A stretch of 64,000 nt of DNA, taken from positions 1,539,823 through 1,603,822 of the forward strand of contig NW_002060947.1 of the NCBI RefSeq assembly GCF_000150275.1, read 5' to 3'. The position numbers and the translations under genes are program-made. The notes below the pieces were generated by a model. The model searched no databases. It was not told the origin of the DNA and was given only the letters and a program-made list of their open reading frames with translations. Source of the DNA: Trichoplax adhaerens. Its lineage: Eukaryota; Placozoa; Uniplacotomia; Trichoplacea; Trichoplacidae. Numbering within the stretch: position 1 is the first letter of the stretch; every line of letters starts with the position of its first letter. Positions 1 through 14,943 of this stretch are shown piece after piece.

Positions 1-3000
1 TATATTTCGTTTCGATTAATGAGATAAAAATTAAGTTTTAAAGTAACTGTTCGTTAACTCATATCTTATTTGAAATATAGATTAGGCACACGGTTCATAA
101 GAAAAGTCGAACATTGACAACAACTCTTCGTCGATTTGGCAACGATGCCGGCGATTAGCTGCCTATCTATTGCAACTTGAACGTATATGGATGCAACTTT
201 AGAGTTCATTTATTAAATTATGGAATTAGCTATAGCCGTAGAAAATTGTTTTAATGCTCTGTTATAAAAAATAATAATAATATAGGTAATTGTACCATCA
301 TAATAAATGTTAAATAAATAACTGACAAAAATTAGCGAAGTTCTAACCATATTTAAGAGTTTGCAAGCGGTCCTTATTATCCTTTTTCTTCATGCTACAC
401 TATTTACTGCTACTCTGAATAATACACTAGCATTATGCGAATTCAACAAAATTTAATCTAGTCTTTAACTTAGTCATATTAATTGTGATATATGACATTT
501 CTACCGTATTTTGTACTCATAACAAATACTCTTATCTCTAGAGCTCAAATTACTTAAGACGAACTCTTATTTTATATTATTCTCAATCAGTGATGCTGTT
601 TTGCTTTCAAGATACTTGCTAAGATACAGCTAACCTTTGTAATAAATCCAATGTTGTCTTGAAGATGCCTATGTTCATTTCCCTTACTACCATGCATTTC
701 AAATGATTCAGCCATGCGCACATATAAAACTAAAAACTAATATTTAAGAAATAAGGTGAAGTAAATATATGAGTCATGATATTGTTGCTGAAATAGTTCA
801 CTTCACTAAATGCAATCATACCCTTTTGACCTCTGCTCTCTTTGTGCAAATATTTTTCATTAAATGATAATTTCTGTATTACATTTAAAGAGTGCTTGAT
901 CTCGTCCTATCTCTATCACTTTAAAATTCAATTTTTATTACCCTGATAAATATAGCTAAAATCAAAATAATTCTTGATCTATGTAATACGATCATAACGT
1001 CTAAAATATCAAAATAACAATGTTGGCGAGTAAAGAGTGCAAATTATTGGATTATTATTTACGCTGTACAAAACCAAATTGAGACTATCTAGTTTATGAG
1101 TAGGTAATGATAATACAGTCTATATTTGGATCTATTAAACCATAGTAAATTAAACAATTTTTCTCACAGCATGAATAGCATTCCAGGGAATGTCGGTGAG
1201 AGCACAATATGTTATTTACGATAATTTGCTATGTTTATGGCAATCACTATTTGCGTCATCGTTACCGACTGCCCCACTACCAACTTTGGCATAGAAAAGT
1301 TTTTTAGCCATTAATATTATAATTTAATATTCTGCATATTAATAACTCAATTATTCTATTACTGAATAGCGTTACAGCGGTACAGTTCCACCTTAAAGGA
1401 AATAAATCATGAGATCAATTATAGAGATTACAAATTTCACAGGCATATTCAATGCTTTAATACTGGCTGACCTTCCTCGCTAGTCAATAGACTCAAAATA
1501 GCTAGGGAATTCTATTTAGCAAAGCCGATAGCATGTAAGACTTTGAACTCCGTAACTGGAATAATAATAGTTGTTGATTTCTGATAACTTTCATACAGAA
1601 TACAAATCGGAAGCGTAACTGTTCTTTCTACCAGTTTTTACCATATAGAAATTCTTCGTGAATACAGCAGAATAATATGGACAGAGTCAAATAGTTAATC
1701 ATCTTGTTTACGAAATAGGTAATTAATTTGATTTTTTATTCATATTTACTATGACATAGTATAATACTGCAACTACTTGTACTTGATAGACTATTCATAT
1801 ACTCTATAAACTCCATCCGTGGATATTTATGTATGAATGTATAGGCGAATAATGTGAGTACATCTTTATGCATTCTAAATATACATACGTAAATACATCA
1901 ATATATATGCGTATCAATATATTTTTATAACTATATATCGGCACATCTTGGAAATTTGTTATTCAATTAAAAAAAAATTTTTTATTTAGTGGTATAATCA
2001 TCTAGTTGAAAAAGTAAACCTTGCTTCAGTCATGTCTGGTAATTAATAGGTGTTAATATTAGTTGAAGATACTACTTTTCCCATGATCCATTTTTCATTT
2101 GGCCGTTAACTAAATAACTCAGCGTAGTTTATTCAATACCATCACAAAAAAACAGTCCAACTGTCGATAGGGTGTTTATTACTCAAGGGATGTTTGTATT
2201 GTTAATTTTATTTATGATTAGATACCAAGTTATGCTGTATGGGGCCATCAAATGTTCGAATTGTTTTAATTTAAAGTTGTGTATCAAGATACCATTAAAG
2301 TTAGGGAACAAAGTTTACTAAAAATGGTGAAAATTGAATCTAAAGAATCATTTTGTAGTGATTGTAAACCTAAATACTTCTAAGACATGTTATTCATATT
2401 GGAATAATTTTACCCTTCCTTCTAGCTAACGTAGCATACTTTATTGAATATTCATGTCGCACAAGAGTCTTATTGTCATGAAACCCCCATAGTAACTCGT
2501 TCATTATCTTGCGCTATTATTGTCGCTCCTACTCCCGTTTAGTAAGTAAAATCTTATTGATTGCTATACAAATCAAAAGAATGATCCTTGAATACTACTT
2601 TATTGCTATACTATTTTCCCTCATCATCGATAAACTATTGCTATTGATGATGGATAGTGCAGTACTGACAGTCTCCAATCTCCATCCATCATCTACAAAT
2701 GTTGTTTATAAAATTTTATGACCGATAGGTTAACTCCAGCGCGTGATAATCCTATTTATTTAATTTATTCTAAAATGATGAACTCAAAAATCACCTTGAT
2801 CAAGATCGAGGAAAATAACATCGCAATATTGTACTCATCGACTGATATTTGAATAGGACGCTATTGTTGAATCAACCTTTGACGTAGGCTCTGATCAATA
2901 TTCACACCCCTCAGCTCCTCCTCTCTACTAACACCAGTCTGTATCCATTTGCGCATATATTAATCGGTCATTATGTTCATTTTCTTCAGACGAAAGCATC

Positions 3001-3376
3001 CTAATTATGTTCATCTCAATTGATCTTGCATGCGTAACCTTAACCTATGAAAGAAGTAATCCTAAGTTCTAGCATGGGCCTTGTGTTTTTGTTTCCTTGT
3101 TGGCTTTTCTCAAGTTATGCCATCATCCTATCGCTACTTGGACAACTTTATAACCTTTTTAATCTTTTCTCTTATTCTACAGCGGTGATAACATGTTGCA
3201 TAATGTCAGCTACAAAAGGCGAAAGGAATAAACAGAATGTTTTCGTTTTATACTTTTACGCTAAATAATAACCAGTTAGGATATAAAAGCTTATAAAATA
3301 TTAGTCATCCATACAGCACTTAGACCATGCTTGAAATCAATTTTTTTAAGCTGCAATCGAGTCACTCTGTTTTCAG

Positions 3377-3404
3377 TCAAAAGCACCCAGAAGAGTGCTT
3401 TTGA
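3377..3404. repeat. Short perfect inverted repeat (hairpin)
   Basis: Arms TCAAAAGCAC (3377-3386) and GTGCTTTTGA (3395-3404) are perfect reverse complements around an 8-base loop. It does not match the histone mRNA 3' stem-loop consensus. No neighbouring gene gives it a role. Confidence 0.6.
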
Positions 3405-6400
3405 TTAGCAGCGAATTAGATCAGACAATATTCTTTTGTCCATGGCATACATTTGTGGATGCATGCTTATTAGCTGATACTGATGCATACAGTAACTTTA
3501 AATAATCATCTTTTGACTCCAGAATAACCCCTTATGCATGCATATTTACCGAAAGTGATTGATCCAATTTTCTTAGTGATTCAATGAAGAAGCGATCAAG
3601 GGACGAAAAAGTTCTACATGTATTCATGGGTAAATAACTATTCCGTAGCAATGCTAGTAAACTTTGATAGGATACTGTAGATAACTAAATAGATAGAATT
3701 AATTGCGTAAACTTTGGATAAATTTCCTTGGTCTCGCTATCCCACACTACCGTAATACTACGCTTTTTTACAAGGTTAACTACATCAGTTAAGAAGGACT
3801 TTATTCTTCTAATTTATGCTTATGATTGGCTATAAAATCATGATTCAAACATGATATACATGAAACTATCAATTTCGCTTATTCTAAATATCACTACATA
3901 CGCACCATTTCCATATCAAAATTATATCGGTTTAAGCATTGCAATAATTACTCTATTAAAAGAGACAAACTGACCTAATTTACCTTGTTTACGCTATAGA
4001 ACTGAAAAGCTGTTTTTATCTTGTTTATTGTTGGTAAATTATTTTCTTAACAGAATTATTGAAAGCTAATAAATATTAAAAAAATGACCGCTTTTCTAGC
4101 CGTTTATTCATTTATTTTGCTCTAGTCCAGTTAATCTCGATTTCTGAAGATATTCCTATCCAACGTTTCTTACTATCAAATAATTGCAATATTGTATAAT
4201 AAAATTAGAGACTGGCTAATTCTATCCATTGGCCAATATTCCAATCAGCGACAGTAGTACTCTTACATTTTTCTATATGCATTGCCCATAGTATGCACAG
4301 TAACACTGTATTGAACGAAAAATTATTCAACGGCAAATCAAAGAATATTGTTATATACTGTATATCAAGAGTATGAAATAGTAATTATAAAAATAGGAAC
4401 TCTTTTATCATTGCAGACTTTTAGGTCGGAGACTTCTTTTTTAATGATTCAGCGACATACTTATATCTCTGTTGCGCGCCATGATTGAGCTAAAATCATC
4501 ATTTCTGACCTTTACGCGGTACGCATTAAGTTCATAACGGTCAGGGCCGAAAGTAAATTTGCATCGAAATTAAAATATATCTCATAATATACAGTCATTT
4601 CTGGGCAATATCATAAGACTTACTGTAATTCTTTTACTATCTCAAATTATCTTCAATATCGTATACGTCATATAATCAATTCCAAGTTAAGAAATTAATT
4701 TAGACGTCGACTAAAATGTTCAAGCCATTTAGCCTTTAAGCAAATAAAGTTGCAGCGTGCTACAAACTCCTTGATTTTATTTGAATAGAATAGCTCCTAA
4801 CGCTAATAGGAAGAATGCGCTAAATTTTTTTATAGTCCTCGGCCATGGAAGAAATGTAAAATAACCAACTCGTCCAGATTTTTAAAGTTATTCTTACATA
4901 CCAATGTTCCTATGTCTCGGTATTATCGTAGTCGAGTTAAGGGTGTTTTCAAATTAGAAATTGATAGAATAAATTGACACCTCGAAAGCGCAGTTATTAA
5001 CTTGTCTAAATACATACCGTATACAAGCTATCTTTTTCCTCTTTATTATGATCAAATTTCACACCAAACTCATTAATGCTAACGCTTACTGATTGTTAAA
5101 ATTATGTTGTAATATTAGCTTTTTCACGCTAGCCGTTCAATTAGATCGCTCAAGAGTAGTAAGAAAATTTAAGAAATGAATATCAATCTATCAAAGATAT
5201 CTTCATTTTCTTGTATATAAGCGAGCATTGCAATTGAGCAATTATTCCATATTGTGGATCTTTATGCATTGCTATAAACAGGTTCTATTAATAATATTCA
5301 ATGTAGATGATCAATGTTAGTAAAAGCAGCTAGCGTTTCTGCAGCGCAGTAACATAAAAGTTAGAATGAAATCTTACAAGGTAGAAATACAAATAGATAG
5401 GTAACTTTAACGACCTTATGGGCTATTTTGCTCTATATTGCTTTAATATCATCCTTGATTAAGCTATCCTTTAATACTATAGACTAGTTTACTATATTAA
5501 AGGTCATCAACTTAAGGTTACTACCCACATTGTTAAAAAAGTACAGTATTCTAAGATCATTTCAGTTTTAGATAAGATGAATTCCAGCTTACTATTTCAA
5601 CTATTATGAATATATCATTCCGATATTTTATAGTTTAAGTAACAAATAAATTGCTACCATTCTCTATGCTAGTAATGGCTGTATTGGAGTTTTATAATTA
5701 TCTATTGATTGAATAAAATTGTTCGTTGCCGAAATCTACTTTTAAAGAAAGTCAGAGATCTTCTATAAATGCGCTAGCAATGTCCGTTGTCACATTAGAA
5801 TGCGGATCGTAAATAGACGGCTCTTGAATGGATATACACTGTTGTTCTACAATTTGTTATATCTAGTGGTTGCTGAGCAAGAGCTTGGTACACCTAGCGA
5901 TATTTTTTAGTTGTTTGCTTGGTCGTAAAAGGATTGAAGGAAAAACCCCTTAGTGGCCTGAAGTGAAAAAGCACAAAGGCTTCTCCGCTGATTTTATTCT
6001 TTAATTACAATTTTCATATTACTATAGAAAGCTGTATGATATAGTGATTTAACGGTTCAATTCTTGCTATCTTAATTAATTGAACGCTACTATGCGATAT
6101 TGATTTTTATTAACTGTATCATCATTAAGGCAATTGAACTTTCTATTCCATTAACGTCAAAAATTAGCTTGAAAATGTTGATTGTCCAGGAAAAAAATTA
6201 ATTGATATTACATTTTAGATCATTTTTTTCCGATTAGTCTTTGACTGTTTTTGTGGGGTTATTCAATCGCTACTTTACTTGTTACTAAGCCGTTAAAGCT
6301 AATTTTTTAATGTAATTTTCCATGAGAAAACTTATAGTGCAAGAGTAGTAAAAGAAGTCATTTTCAATATTAAACATGCTAAAAAGTCGCATTAATTCAG

Positions 6401-7258
6401 GGCATTTTCTTTTCTTTCAAACATGACTGTTTATTGAAGTTGTAAATACGGAATTGAAATAATTATATCCTCTGTACATTAAGATATAAAGTACAAGATA
6501 AAACAAGAATTGCTTCCTCTAAAATTGCTGGTAGCCAGATAGTGGTAGGCAGAAAAGAATAGGCCAAACACTCAAGTTAAAGTAGCGCACTCTTATGGTT
6601 ATATATTGAGAATTCGAACCTATTCTGTTAGCAATCGTATTCATCGTCCTATTCCAGTAGATTAAGACAGAGTAAATCATGAAATATTTTCTTCAGCATT
6701 TATATTATTTCACTTAGTGTTCATTACAATAGAAAATGAAATCGGTTGAGCAACACTGTAAAGACCGAAGCAGCAGACGATATAAATACAGCTCTCTATT
6801 ATATGTACGATATATTTTGACGATAAATCATTCAACTTTAAATTGAACCTAATTGTCTATATTTCTCACTTTTGACAGATTAAAAAGTGTCCGGCAGACA
6901 TACGCGTATATATATATGTATAGATATGTACATTAATTAGTTAAGAGATTTTATCTTGATGGATAAAGTGAAAGGAATAAGAAAAAAATTGTAACTAAAT
7001 CGACCTAAGTATTTGTAAGATATTTGTATATGATTACTGTAATATTGAGTAAAAACAAAATCATTAGACGATATTTACGAGCGCAAACTGACCCAGCAAT
7101 GATAAATGAATTTACTTAGTAATACTAACAGTATTATTTGATAGTCATTGCTGCTTAACTTGACGCCTAAATTATTAAAAACACCCTACGTAAAATTTTA
7201 AACAATTATTAAAAGATTTTGCACTTAGATATCTTTCTGTCATATATTCTACATATAT

Positions 7259-7281
7259 ACTATATATATATATATATATAC
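7259..7281. repeat. (TA)n microsatellite
   Basis: An uninterrupted TA dinucleotide run of about 11 units, flanked by further TA-rich sequence, about 70 bases past the Fezf stop codon. It probably lies in the 3' untranslated or downstream region. Confidence 0.85.
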
Positions 7282-7348
7282 TGTGTATCTATGTGTGCAA
7301 TTGAGTATAATTTCCATTTTAGATTATTGAAATCAAGCTTATGATTTT

Positions 7349-8349
7349 TTAGTGGACTTCCTTTGCTACTGAATGAGTAACATCATCCTGTGGACTATTT
7401 TTGATTAATTCGGCATACGCTTGCTTGGAATGGACTTTGCGAACATGCTTACGCAAATCGAAATTACGGCAAAATCCACGGCCACAAACTTGACAATTGA
7501 ATGGCTTAACATCGCTGTGTGTATGCATATGAAAGGTTAAGCTGTACATTTGATGGAAAGCCTTATTGCACATGGTACACTTATAGGGTTTACTGCCACT
7601 ATGAGTTAACATGTGATTTTTATAATTGCCTTTTTGATGGAATCCTTTCTTGCATATGTGGCACTGAAATGGTTTATATCCTGTATGGATGCGCATATGC
7701 GTTTTTAATGTTGATGATCGATTGAATGACTTATTGCAGACATTGCACTTGAATGGCTTGTCTGTTGTGTGAATGATTTTATGCCTGCATAATGTACTTG
7801 CTTGGCGGAATCCTTTACCGCACACCTTGCAAACAAATGGTCGCTCTCCGGTATGGACTGGCAAGTGACGAACTAAATTGTAGTGGGCATTGAAGCGACG
7901 ATTGCAATATTTGCATACATGAACTTTATTCGAGTTCTGGTTGTTGCTTGTACCATCATCAGGGCTATCTTGATGATTCGAGCTACATTTTACGACTGTT
8001 GATTGCTGAAGAGTGGGATTCGATACGATAGGCTGGAGTTGCTGTGCTTGGTGCTGTTGTTGTATTGTCGGCGTTTGCGGTACATAGTAGTTATTGTAAA
8101 AGTATGGTCGTGGAAATAGAGTTAGATAGGGGAGCATTGGAGGCGATGGAGCAGCCGTTGGGAAAATTGTATGAGGTTGGCGATAATTTACTGTTGGTGG
8201 CTGGCATTGCTGGCTTAAAATTTCCGGCCCAAGAATATTAACAACATGAAAACCGGTACCAGGACTAACCGGTGTGGCTGGGCTCATAGCTGGACTGCTT
8301 TCTGATGAAACATCGGTCTCGGAGCATTCACTATTAGCCACATGATGAT
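7349..8349 (-). CDS. fezf: Fezf-family transcription factor, main (3') coding exon
   Basis: Predicted nuclear DNA-binding repressor of the Fezf (FEZF1/FEZF2) family, used in animal forebrain and anterior patterning. Numbering from the GTG codon at 8341, the exon gives 330 residues. Six C2H2 fingers start at C143, C171, C199, C227, C255 and C283; all have the usual Cys/His spacing, the last with H-x4-H. Family signatures are intact: [10 protein letters not shown] in finger 1, [17 protein letters not shown] in finger 2, [11 protein letters not shown] in finger 4 and [12 protein letters not shown] in finger 6. A degenerate Eh1 (Groucho-binding) motif, FHVVNIL, lies at residues 31-37. The middle is Gln/Pro/Tyr-rich. 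GTG is not a credible start: the frame stays open upstream with no ATG before a TAA. A likely acceptor (TTTTAAAG then ATCATC) puts the exon edge at 8349, so the true start lies in an upstream exon. Stop TAA at 7349-7351. Assignment very secure. Confidence 0.93.
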
Positions 8350-11300
8350 CTTTAAAATTGAAATAATCAACTTTAGCTATGTCAAGAGATAGTCCACATT
8401 TCCATTATAATACAATTATATTATATCATCTTAATATCTATTATCTTTTTCTAGGAAATTATCAAGTTCATCTCTATTTCAATATATTACGAAGGCCGTG
8501 CGATATGAATATATTTATTTTATTCTTAAATTCTATTCTATTTTATCGCTTCTTTTTAAGTTTCCATGCCTTTATACTAATATACAGAAATGCACTGTAA
8601 TTATTAAAAGAATTAGATAGGATAGCAGGGTGCAGGTAGAAATGCATATTTTTTATGCTATAGATAATAAAATATAAAGGTATGTTATATAGCAGGAAAG
8701 AAATTCTATTAATTGTTGTTCTGCTTTTCTGGTTTTGTTGAATGCATAAATTCTATCACCTCTTCCTTTAAAATTAATCAATTTGACTCGTTGCCATTAA
8801 AGTTATACTATTTTTAGTGTCAATGCATCTTGTTCTATTATCTAATAGGTTATAATTGTCTATACCCGTTCAAACACCATATGATCATTTTGATGCCATC
8901 AAAAAGAAAATATATATTGTCTGCAGAGGAAATTACTAGGCTAAGCTTTCTGCTCGCTTAAAAGACAGTGCAACAACATTAAAGATTATTATAAATTAAA
9001 TTTTATAAAATCGAAACTTATATAATTATAGTCTCTTTAAAACTAAGGACTCGAAAAATATCATGATTAAAAAAGCGAAATAGTGAGAAATTTTTTAATA
9101 AACACCATTCTAATGGCATGAGATGATACCAATAGCAAATAATGAGCTTATCACGATCTGAATTGCGTAAGAGTTCAATACAAAACGTTTTAAGGCAATC
9201 TGTGTTAATAAGTATATTTAGCTAGTATATCTCATTTATCCGTATTAATGCCAAAGATATTAAGAAGATGAGTATGCTGAAATAGGAGTTATGCATAAGT
9301 TGATAGAAAAGAAGCAGAATCATGCTATTTTTCATTAGGGCTAATCATATAATTCATTAAATTCATATACTGAAATATACAGTATACTTATAAATATATT
9401 CATTACCTTTTTCGGCTTTCGTTTTGCGGACTAAGAATGATTTAGGCATGATGGAATAAGGAGAGAAATGTCTTGAAAAGGCTTGCTGCTGTTCTATCTT
9501 TGTACACATATATGTACCTAGCTACTTTAATATGTAAACTACTTGGTTTTATAACTACCGCAGTTATTTCAACTTCGTATGATATTTTTATTCCACGCCA
9601 CCGTTGGAATGAGATTGCAAATAGTTCAAATGTAGGAATGGAGAGGATTAGTTAGTATATGGGTAAGCTAAGATTCCAAATTGGATAAAATTATTTGCAG
9701 TTGAGAGATGAGACAAATCTGCATATATGCCTCTCTATATAAATGTATATTTATATATATATGTGAATAGTAGTTGGAGGATTTAAAGTAAAAAAGGGAT
9801 GGAGAGCAAAAATGTAGTCCTTGTTATTGATGTATAGCGCTATAGCTTAAATTGGTCAGGTTGAATGATTGTAAGCAGAGGTATGTGTAACTTGGATGGA
9901 GCAAACTGCAAAACTGATTGTGCCCACCCCTTTGCTCTGAGCTTTATTACTAGCTTGTGTTATTAGTTATGAATGAGAAAAGAAAAGGTAAATTGTGAAC
10001 CATAAACAATTGTAATATATGGTAAGATACAATGCAACAAATCAGCAGGCTCAGTTCACAATCGATTCAAAATTTTAATTTCAACAATATCCGCCTCGGT
10101 ACTATTATAATCAAATAATATTACACAGTTATACTTGATGTCTATGAACTGGCGGATAAAATAAAGATAGTGGTAATGCAGCTTTAGTAATGGCAGTATA
10201 AATTAATGAATGAATTTGCTTTTACGTAAAACGATAAAACAAAAGAGAAATGAGCACTTAAAAGAAAAAAGGTGGGTAAGATGAAAAAGATGGAACGTCT
10301 CCTTTTTTAGCCTGAACTTGAGTAAAAAAGGGTCATTTTTTTTTTATCATTTGTAATCCCTACATATCCTAATTTGATCATATTGAGTAGAATATATTCA
10401 AATATTTTTAAGGGAGGAGGAAAAGGTCAAAATGACGATATCTTGAATATAATGCAATATGAACTATCATTATTATGATTATTTATTGTAATGCAAAGGA
10501 TGGGGGCAAAAAAATTGATTAGTAATTAATAATACAGTTAAAATTTGAAAAGAAGGAAAATAAAATAACATCTAAATAGCTCCATTTGAACCCATCTTAG
10601 TCTAGTATGAGCTATAGCTTTGACCGAAAGTCGCATATTTTATTTCTTGATCAAACTTATTATGATATACAACGTACGTTTACTCCGTCCGATATAATTG
10701 ATTTGATTGATTGATATGGCCTTTTTAAAGTTTAAACTAATGATAGACTCGGCTATTGTCAAGTAATAGGTGTTTATCTGGTTGCCTATCAACAAAAATG
10801 GTCGTTAAGGCAATCTAGACTTATTAGGAATTCCTCAAATTTGAACTTTTATCTGTTTAGAAAAGGTCCAAGTCATGACGATCATTCTAATTTTTATCTG
10901 TAAATTGATTGAAAAACTTCCCTGCTATTCTGCTATGTCAAATTAAAATAAACTGAATGCAATCAATATACCATCCATTGCTGCCCAAGATTGATAACCT
11001 GATTTGCCTTGGTGAGATACCATTTCCTATTTTGGTAACACTTTAGCGTTGTCACGGTGACCAATAAATTGTTATGGTCAGTTTATCTCGTTGCTACATA
11101 ACGATTCTTTACAAATAACCTCCAAAGGTCTATCATAAGATAATGCGTTACCGTTAGTGTGCGATACGATTGTTCTACTAATTATTTATTTCATTTTATC
11201 ATTGTATTGGATAGAGAAAATATGATGGCTTAGTGTACTCAAGGTAGAAAAAATTAATCCATAATGTTAGACCTGTAAATGTGCAATAATGAGATTCAAG

Positions 11301-14300
11301 CAATTGAAAAGGTTAAAGGTAAAGACGTGGAATAGCAGTAGTATCATCACATAGAACAATTACGAATATGAACAACAATATTTCTATTTTTCCCTTCTAG
11401 AACCAAGTTCATTGTCTTTTGTTCATTTTTAGCACTATTTTAATACAGTCTGCAAATGGCCCACATACTATCGATCACACCATTACACTATGCAATCAAC
11501 TGTAAACGTGTTCCATAGAATTCAGATCAAACTCAATAGTCATGTCCGCAAAATAATAACCGAGTCTACAGGTTTTTATTTATGTCTACTAATGGCATTG
11601 GTATAATTGCCAACATAATACGACTACGATGCTAGCTTAAATTCATATCGATTCACTTTTAACATTTCCTCTAAAAATGATCTAACATGAAAGATTGATT
11701 CGCTTCGACCCGACTATTATACCTGAATGGACTAAAAGGATAAGTAATTCTTCTAGGATAACGGATACCAGCCTACTTATTCAATACGATCATCTCATTG
11801 ACTTCTGTCTTACTGCATTTACTATGCGTAGTTTATTGATCATCATATGCCAATGATGGCCTATTTTTCATCATTGATATCTATCTTGTTCGTTATATAT
11901 ATACATCGATCAAATCGATATAGATGTTATAATTTGCTAGAATATCGTATAATCAAGTTGTCTGAACGTCATGGAATAAGTTAATTGTTAATAAGATATT
12001 GCATGTTGCATTATTTTATTTTTTTCTTTATGTATATTCTGTATAAATTATTTCAAGGTACAATGTTGTTTATGACAAAAATACATACCGTCGATGCAAT
12101 AGGCTAAATAGCCGTTTTTCTTGTCAACAATATTTATTACCTTAGCACTATATTGTAAAATCTATAGTGCATCTTCAATTCTCGTGACTTTCTACCAATC
12201 TAGAAGTAATTATAATGAGCTAACAATAGCTGCATGATGATATTAATAATAATTATCCGCATCACCATAATAATTAATGTTCAAAATCGGAGTGGTCAAT
12301 CATCGGGTCATAGCTAAGTTGATGATTCATTAAAGAATAAGTGATATTGAATAAATTTAGCTAGTAGAGGTAATAGATCAATAAAAGGGGTATGCTGATG
12401 ACTAATGATCGAGGTAGTCATGAGGTATGAGCTATTGTAAATCATTAAGGAGGTAAGTTGAACTTCAAATATTGATTGCAGCTCGGCTAAAAGAGCGGGT
12501 GTGAGAGGTGAAAGAAAACAAGAATGTACGGAACTTACCGATAGACGTCACCATGCATTTATAAATTAAGATTAATTATAAATGAAATAGCCTCAAATTT
12601 AACAGTCAAGTTATACTATTGATCTTATGACTTACAGAGGCTATCATTTTCTAGGTATAATTCGTAAGGACTAATTCTTTGACAAAGAATGACCATTATT
12701 GGACTACAACTTGGGTGCATGTTATTTAATGTTCAAAGCTTATATTTATTTAACGTAACTTTATAAATGCAAAGTATGGTATACCAGTTGTAAGATCGAA
12801 ATAAAGGGGTAAATGGTCTACTGCAATAGTCTAGTGGTGATGTAATATGCAATTTCGATACTTTACAAGATAGTACTAACCTCTACATACAGCTTTGACC
12901 TATCTTGAAATCGAAGAATTCAAGCTATTGAATAACCTACGAGCTTCTTAATAAGATCAAATTAGAACAAGCATAAAAACCATATTTTTTCGATCAATGC
13001 AGTCTGATTGAATCCATCTATCTGCAGGAGAATGAACATTTGATGGTTACTCTCTTTCTAATCAGTAACATGCACTGATTTGAGTTGCTATACCTATATC
13101 AATATCTGCAAGTGGACAAAGTAATGGTTTAAAATGTTATGTTATAGTGGAGGATAATTATGATCCTTGAGATCTACTGTTGAATAGTGAACGACTTTTA
13201 TCTTAAATAATTTTGTACCCTATGTAGTATGATCAGTTTGAAAAGAAATAAACATTCTCAGTTGAACAAAACAGCTACAATAAAACAGTATATTGTAGAA
13301 CTATAGAAAAATAATCTTCCAAAGTAGGGCAGTAAGGAATGCTAAATTATTATTCTAATAGTTGTTAGCTAAAACTATGTGTAGAGGCTACGAATGAATG
13401 ATTTTAGTTGCAATTCAAACTTGCTTATTTCACCTGATAATGAGATAGGAAAAAGTCGATTTAGTATTGATCTCGATACACTATCTTAGCGATAAATACC
13501 TCCATAAATCATTTAATATCCTCTCCAGTTTTACTTGCATCTACTTTCGATAAAGATACGTTATAAGATTCAAAGATTGAATCATCAGCATGCTCTATGA
13601 TTACATTAATATTATAATAAGCGACAAGTTGAGCGCACTATTTGCTATAGACTAATAGATTGTATTAACATTAATTACAATAATTCTGCTTTATATTCTA
13701 GAATTGGAATTGTAGTGTGAAATCTAAAATTAAATTTATACCTATAAATAAAGTAAGGCATCAATAATACATCTTGCAATGGTATTTCGTTTAGATCTTA
13801 ATTGAAAATTGAACGACGAGCACTATTTCTGGGTTAACTATTTGGATCTTCTATTTTTCTAAATCATTTCCGAATCTGCTGTAATAACTTCTTTGTAAGT
13901 ATCTATTGTATTTTCTTGTATAGACTTATTTTCTGGATATGGTATAAATTATCGTTGCTTCTAATCCGAAAATATTTTCATAGTCTTTTTTCCGTAGCTA
14001 AGGACCGCCGATATTATAACTAGTCTTATTGATAGGCAGTGCAGATGCAGCTGCATGCACATTTTGAGATGTTATTGACCGAAATTCAAAAGAACAACTT
14101 GAAATATTGAATTAAAATTAAAAGTCCACACTATAGATGATCTCTAGTTCTCGCCATCTACAGAATGTGTTTTGAAGATAATTTGCAGATTTTATTATTT
14201 GGTTGCCAATGCAACGGATATTTTTTTCATTTATCCAGAAGTTTCATTTCCAGGAATATGTTAATTTAATTTGTAGTTGAAACAGTTGACTGAACGACAA

Positions 14301-14489
14301 TAGGGATGAAGTTTATTCTTTTTTCCAACCTCTTCTGTTAGCAAACTAATTCTAATTGTACCTCCATCATTATTCATCGTCGTCACGAAATATTATCTAA
14401 GCTTTATGGCTATTAAGCTGGCCTTTCTAACGCATCGCTAGATGCAATTTCACTTTTATCTTATTACTAAATAATAGGAACTTTACTAT
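8350..14489. other. Gene-poor upstream region of Fezf
   Basis: No coding exon I can firmly support. This should contain the Fezf 5' intron, first exon and promoter. A candidate first exon is ATG at 12552-12554 followed by a strong donor (CG then GTAAGTTC) at 12538, whose phase fits the 8349 acceptor. It is 16 bases long and so weak evidence. The rest is AT-rich sequence without arrays or recognisable mobile elements. Confidence 0.5.
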
Positions 14490-14943
14490 ATAGAGCTAAC
14501 CCTTTCCAACCTATCGTACTATTCCTTATTCTACTAATGTACGTGGATAGATTGCCTTGAACTGAAATTCAAGAGGATATAGTGCTATCCTTTCCAATCT
14601 CTATTGTAATATTCCTTATTTCACTAGTGTATATGGATTAATTAAGACGATCTGAAAGGTCAATTAGATATGGAGCTAATCTTTCCTATTTCGATCGTAT
14701 TATTTTTTATTCTACAAGTGTACATGGATAGATTGTGTCGATCTGAAAGTAAATAGGATATAGAGCTAACATTTCTCAATCTTCATCGTATTATTCCTAA
14801 TGCTACTAGTGTACATGGATAGATTGAGTCTATCTGAAAGTAAATAGGATATAAAGCTAACCTTTCTCGCCCCTATCGTATTATTCCCTATTCTACTAGT
14901 GTACAAGGATAGATTGAATCGATCTGAAAGTAAATAAGATAGG
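14490..14943. repeat. Decayed tandem array, five units of about 90 bp
   Basis: Units begin with a TAGAGCTAAC-like block near 14491, 14580, 14671, 14761 and 14852. Each carries TACATGGATAGATTG and ATCTGAAAGTAAATAGGATA blocks in the same order. Copies differ at many positions. There is no coding potential and no terminal inverted repeat that I see. Confidence 0.85.

Larger units (their letters stand above)
1..7348. other. AT-rich non-coding stretch downstream of Fezf
   Basis: I see no exon I can support here. Open frames are short, on both strands, AT-driven and match no family I know. A (TA)n microsatellite lies at about 7259-7281. A perfect 10-bp-arm hairpin sits at 3377-3404. The segment near 7,349 should contain the 3' untranslated region of the Fezf gene, but I could not pick a clear poly(A) signal. 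Confidence 0.6.

Noticed and set aside
6605-6625. GGTTCGAATTC on the minus strand, resembling a tRNA B box
   Set aside because: No matching A box, acceptor stem or anticodon arm at the right distance.
7519-8241. Plus-strand open frames opposite Fezf
   Set aside because: Antisense shadows of the zinc-finger exon.
8333-8345. ATG in another frame at the 5' edge of the Fezf exon (ATGTGGCTAATAG)
   Set aside because: It reads Met-Trp-Leu-Ile and then meets a stop out of the zinc-finger frame, so it cannot be the Fezf start.
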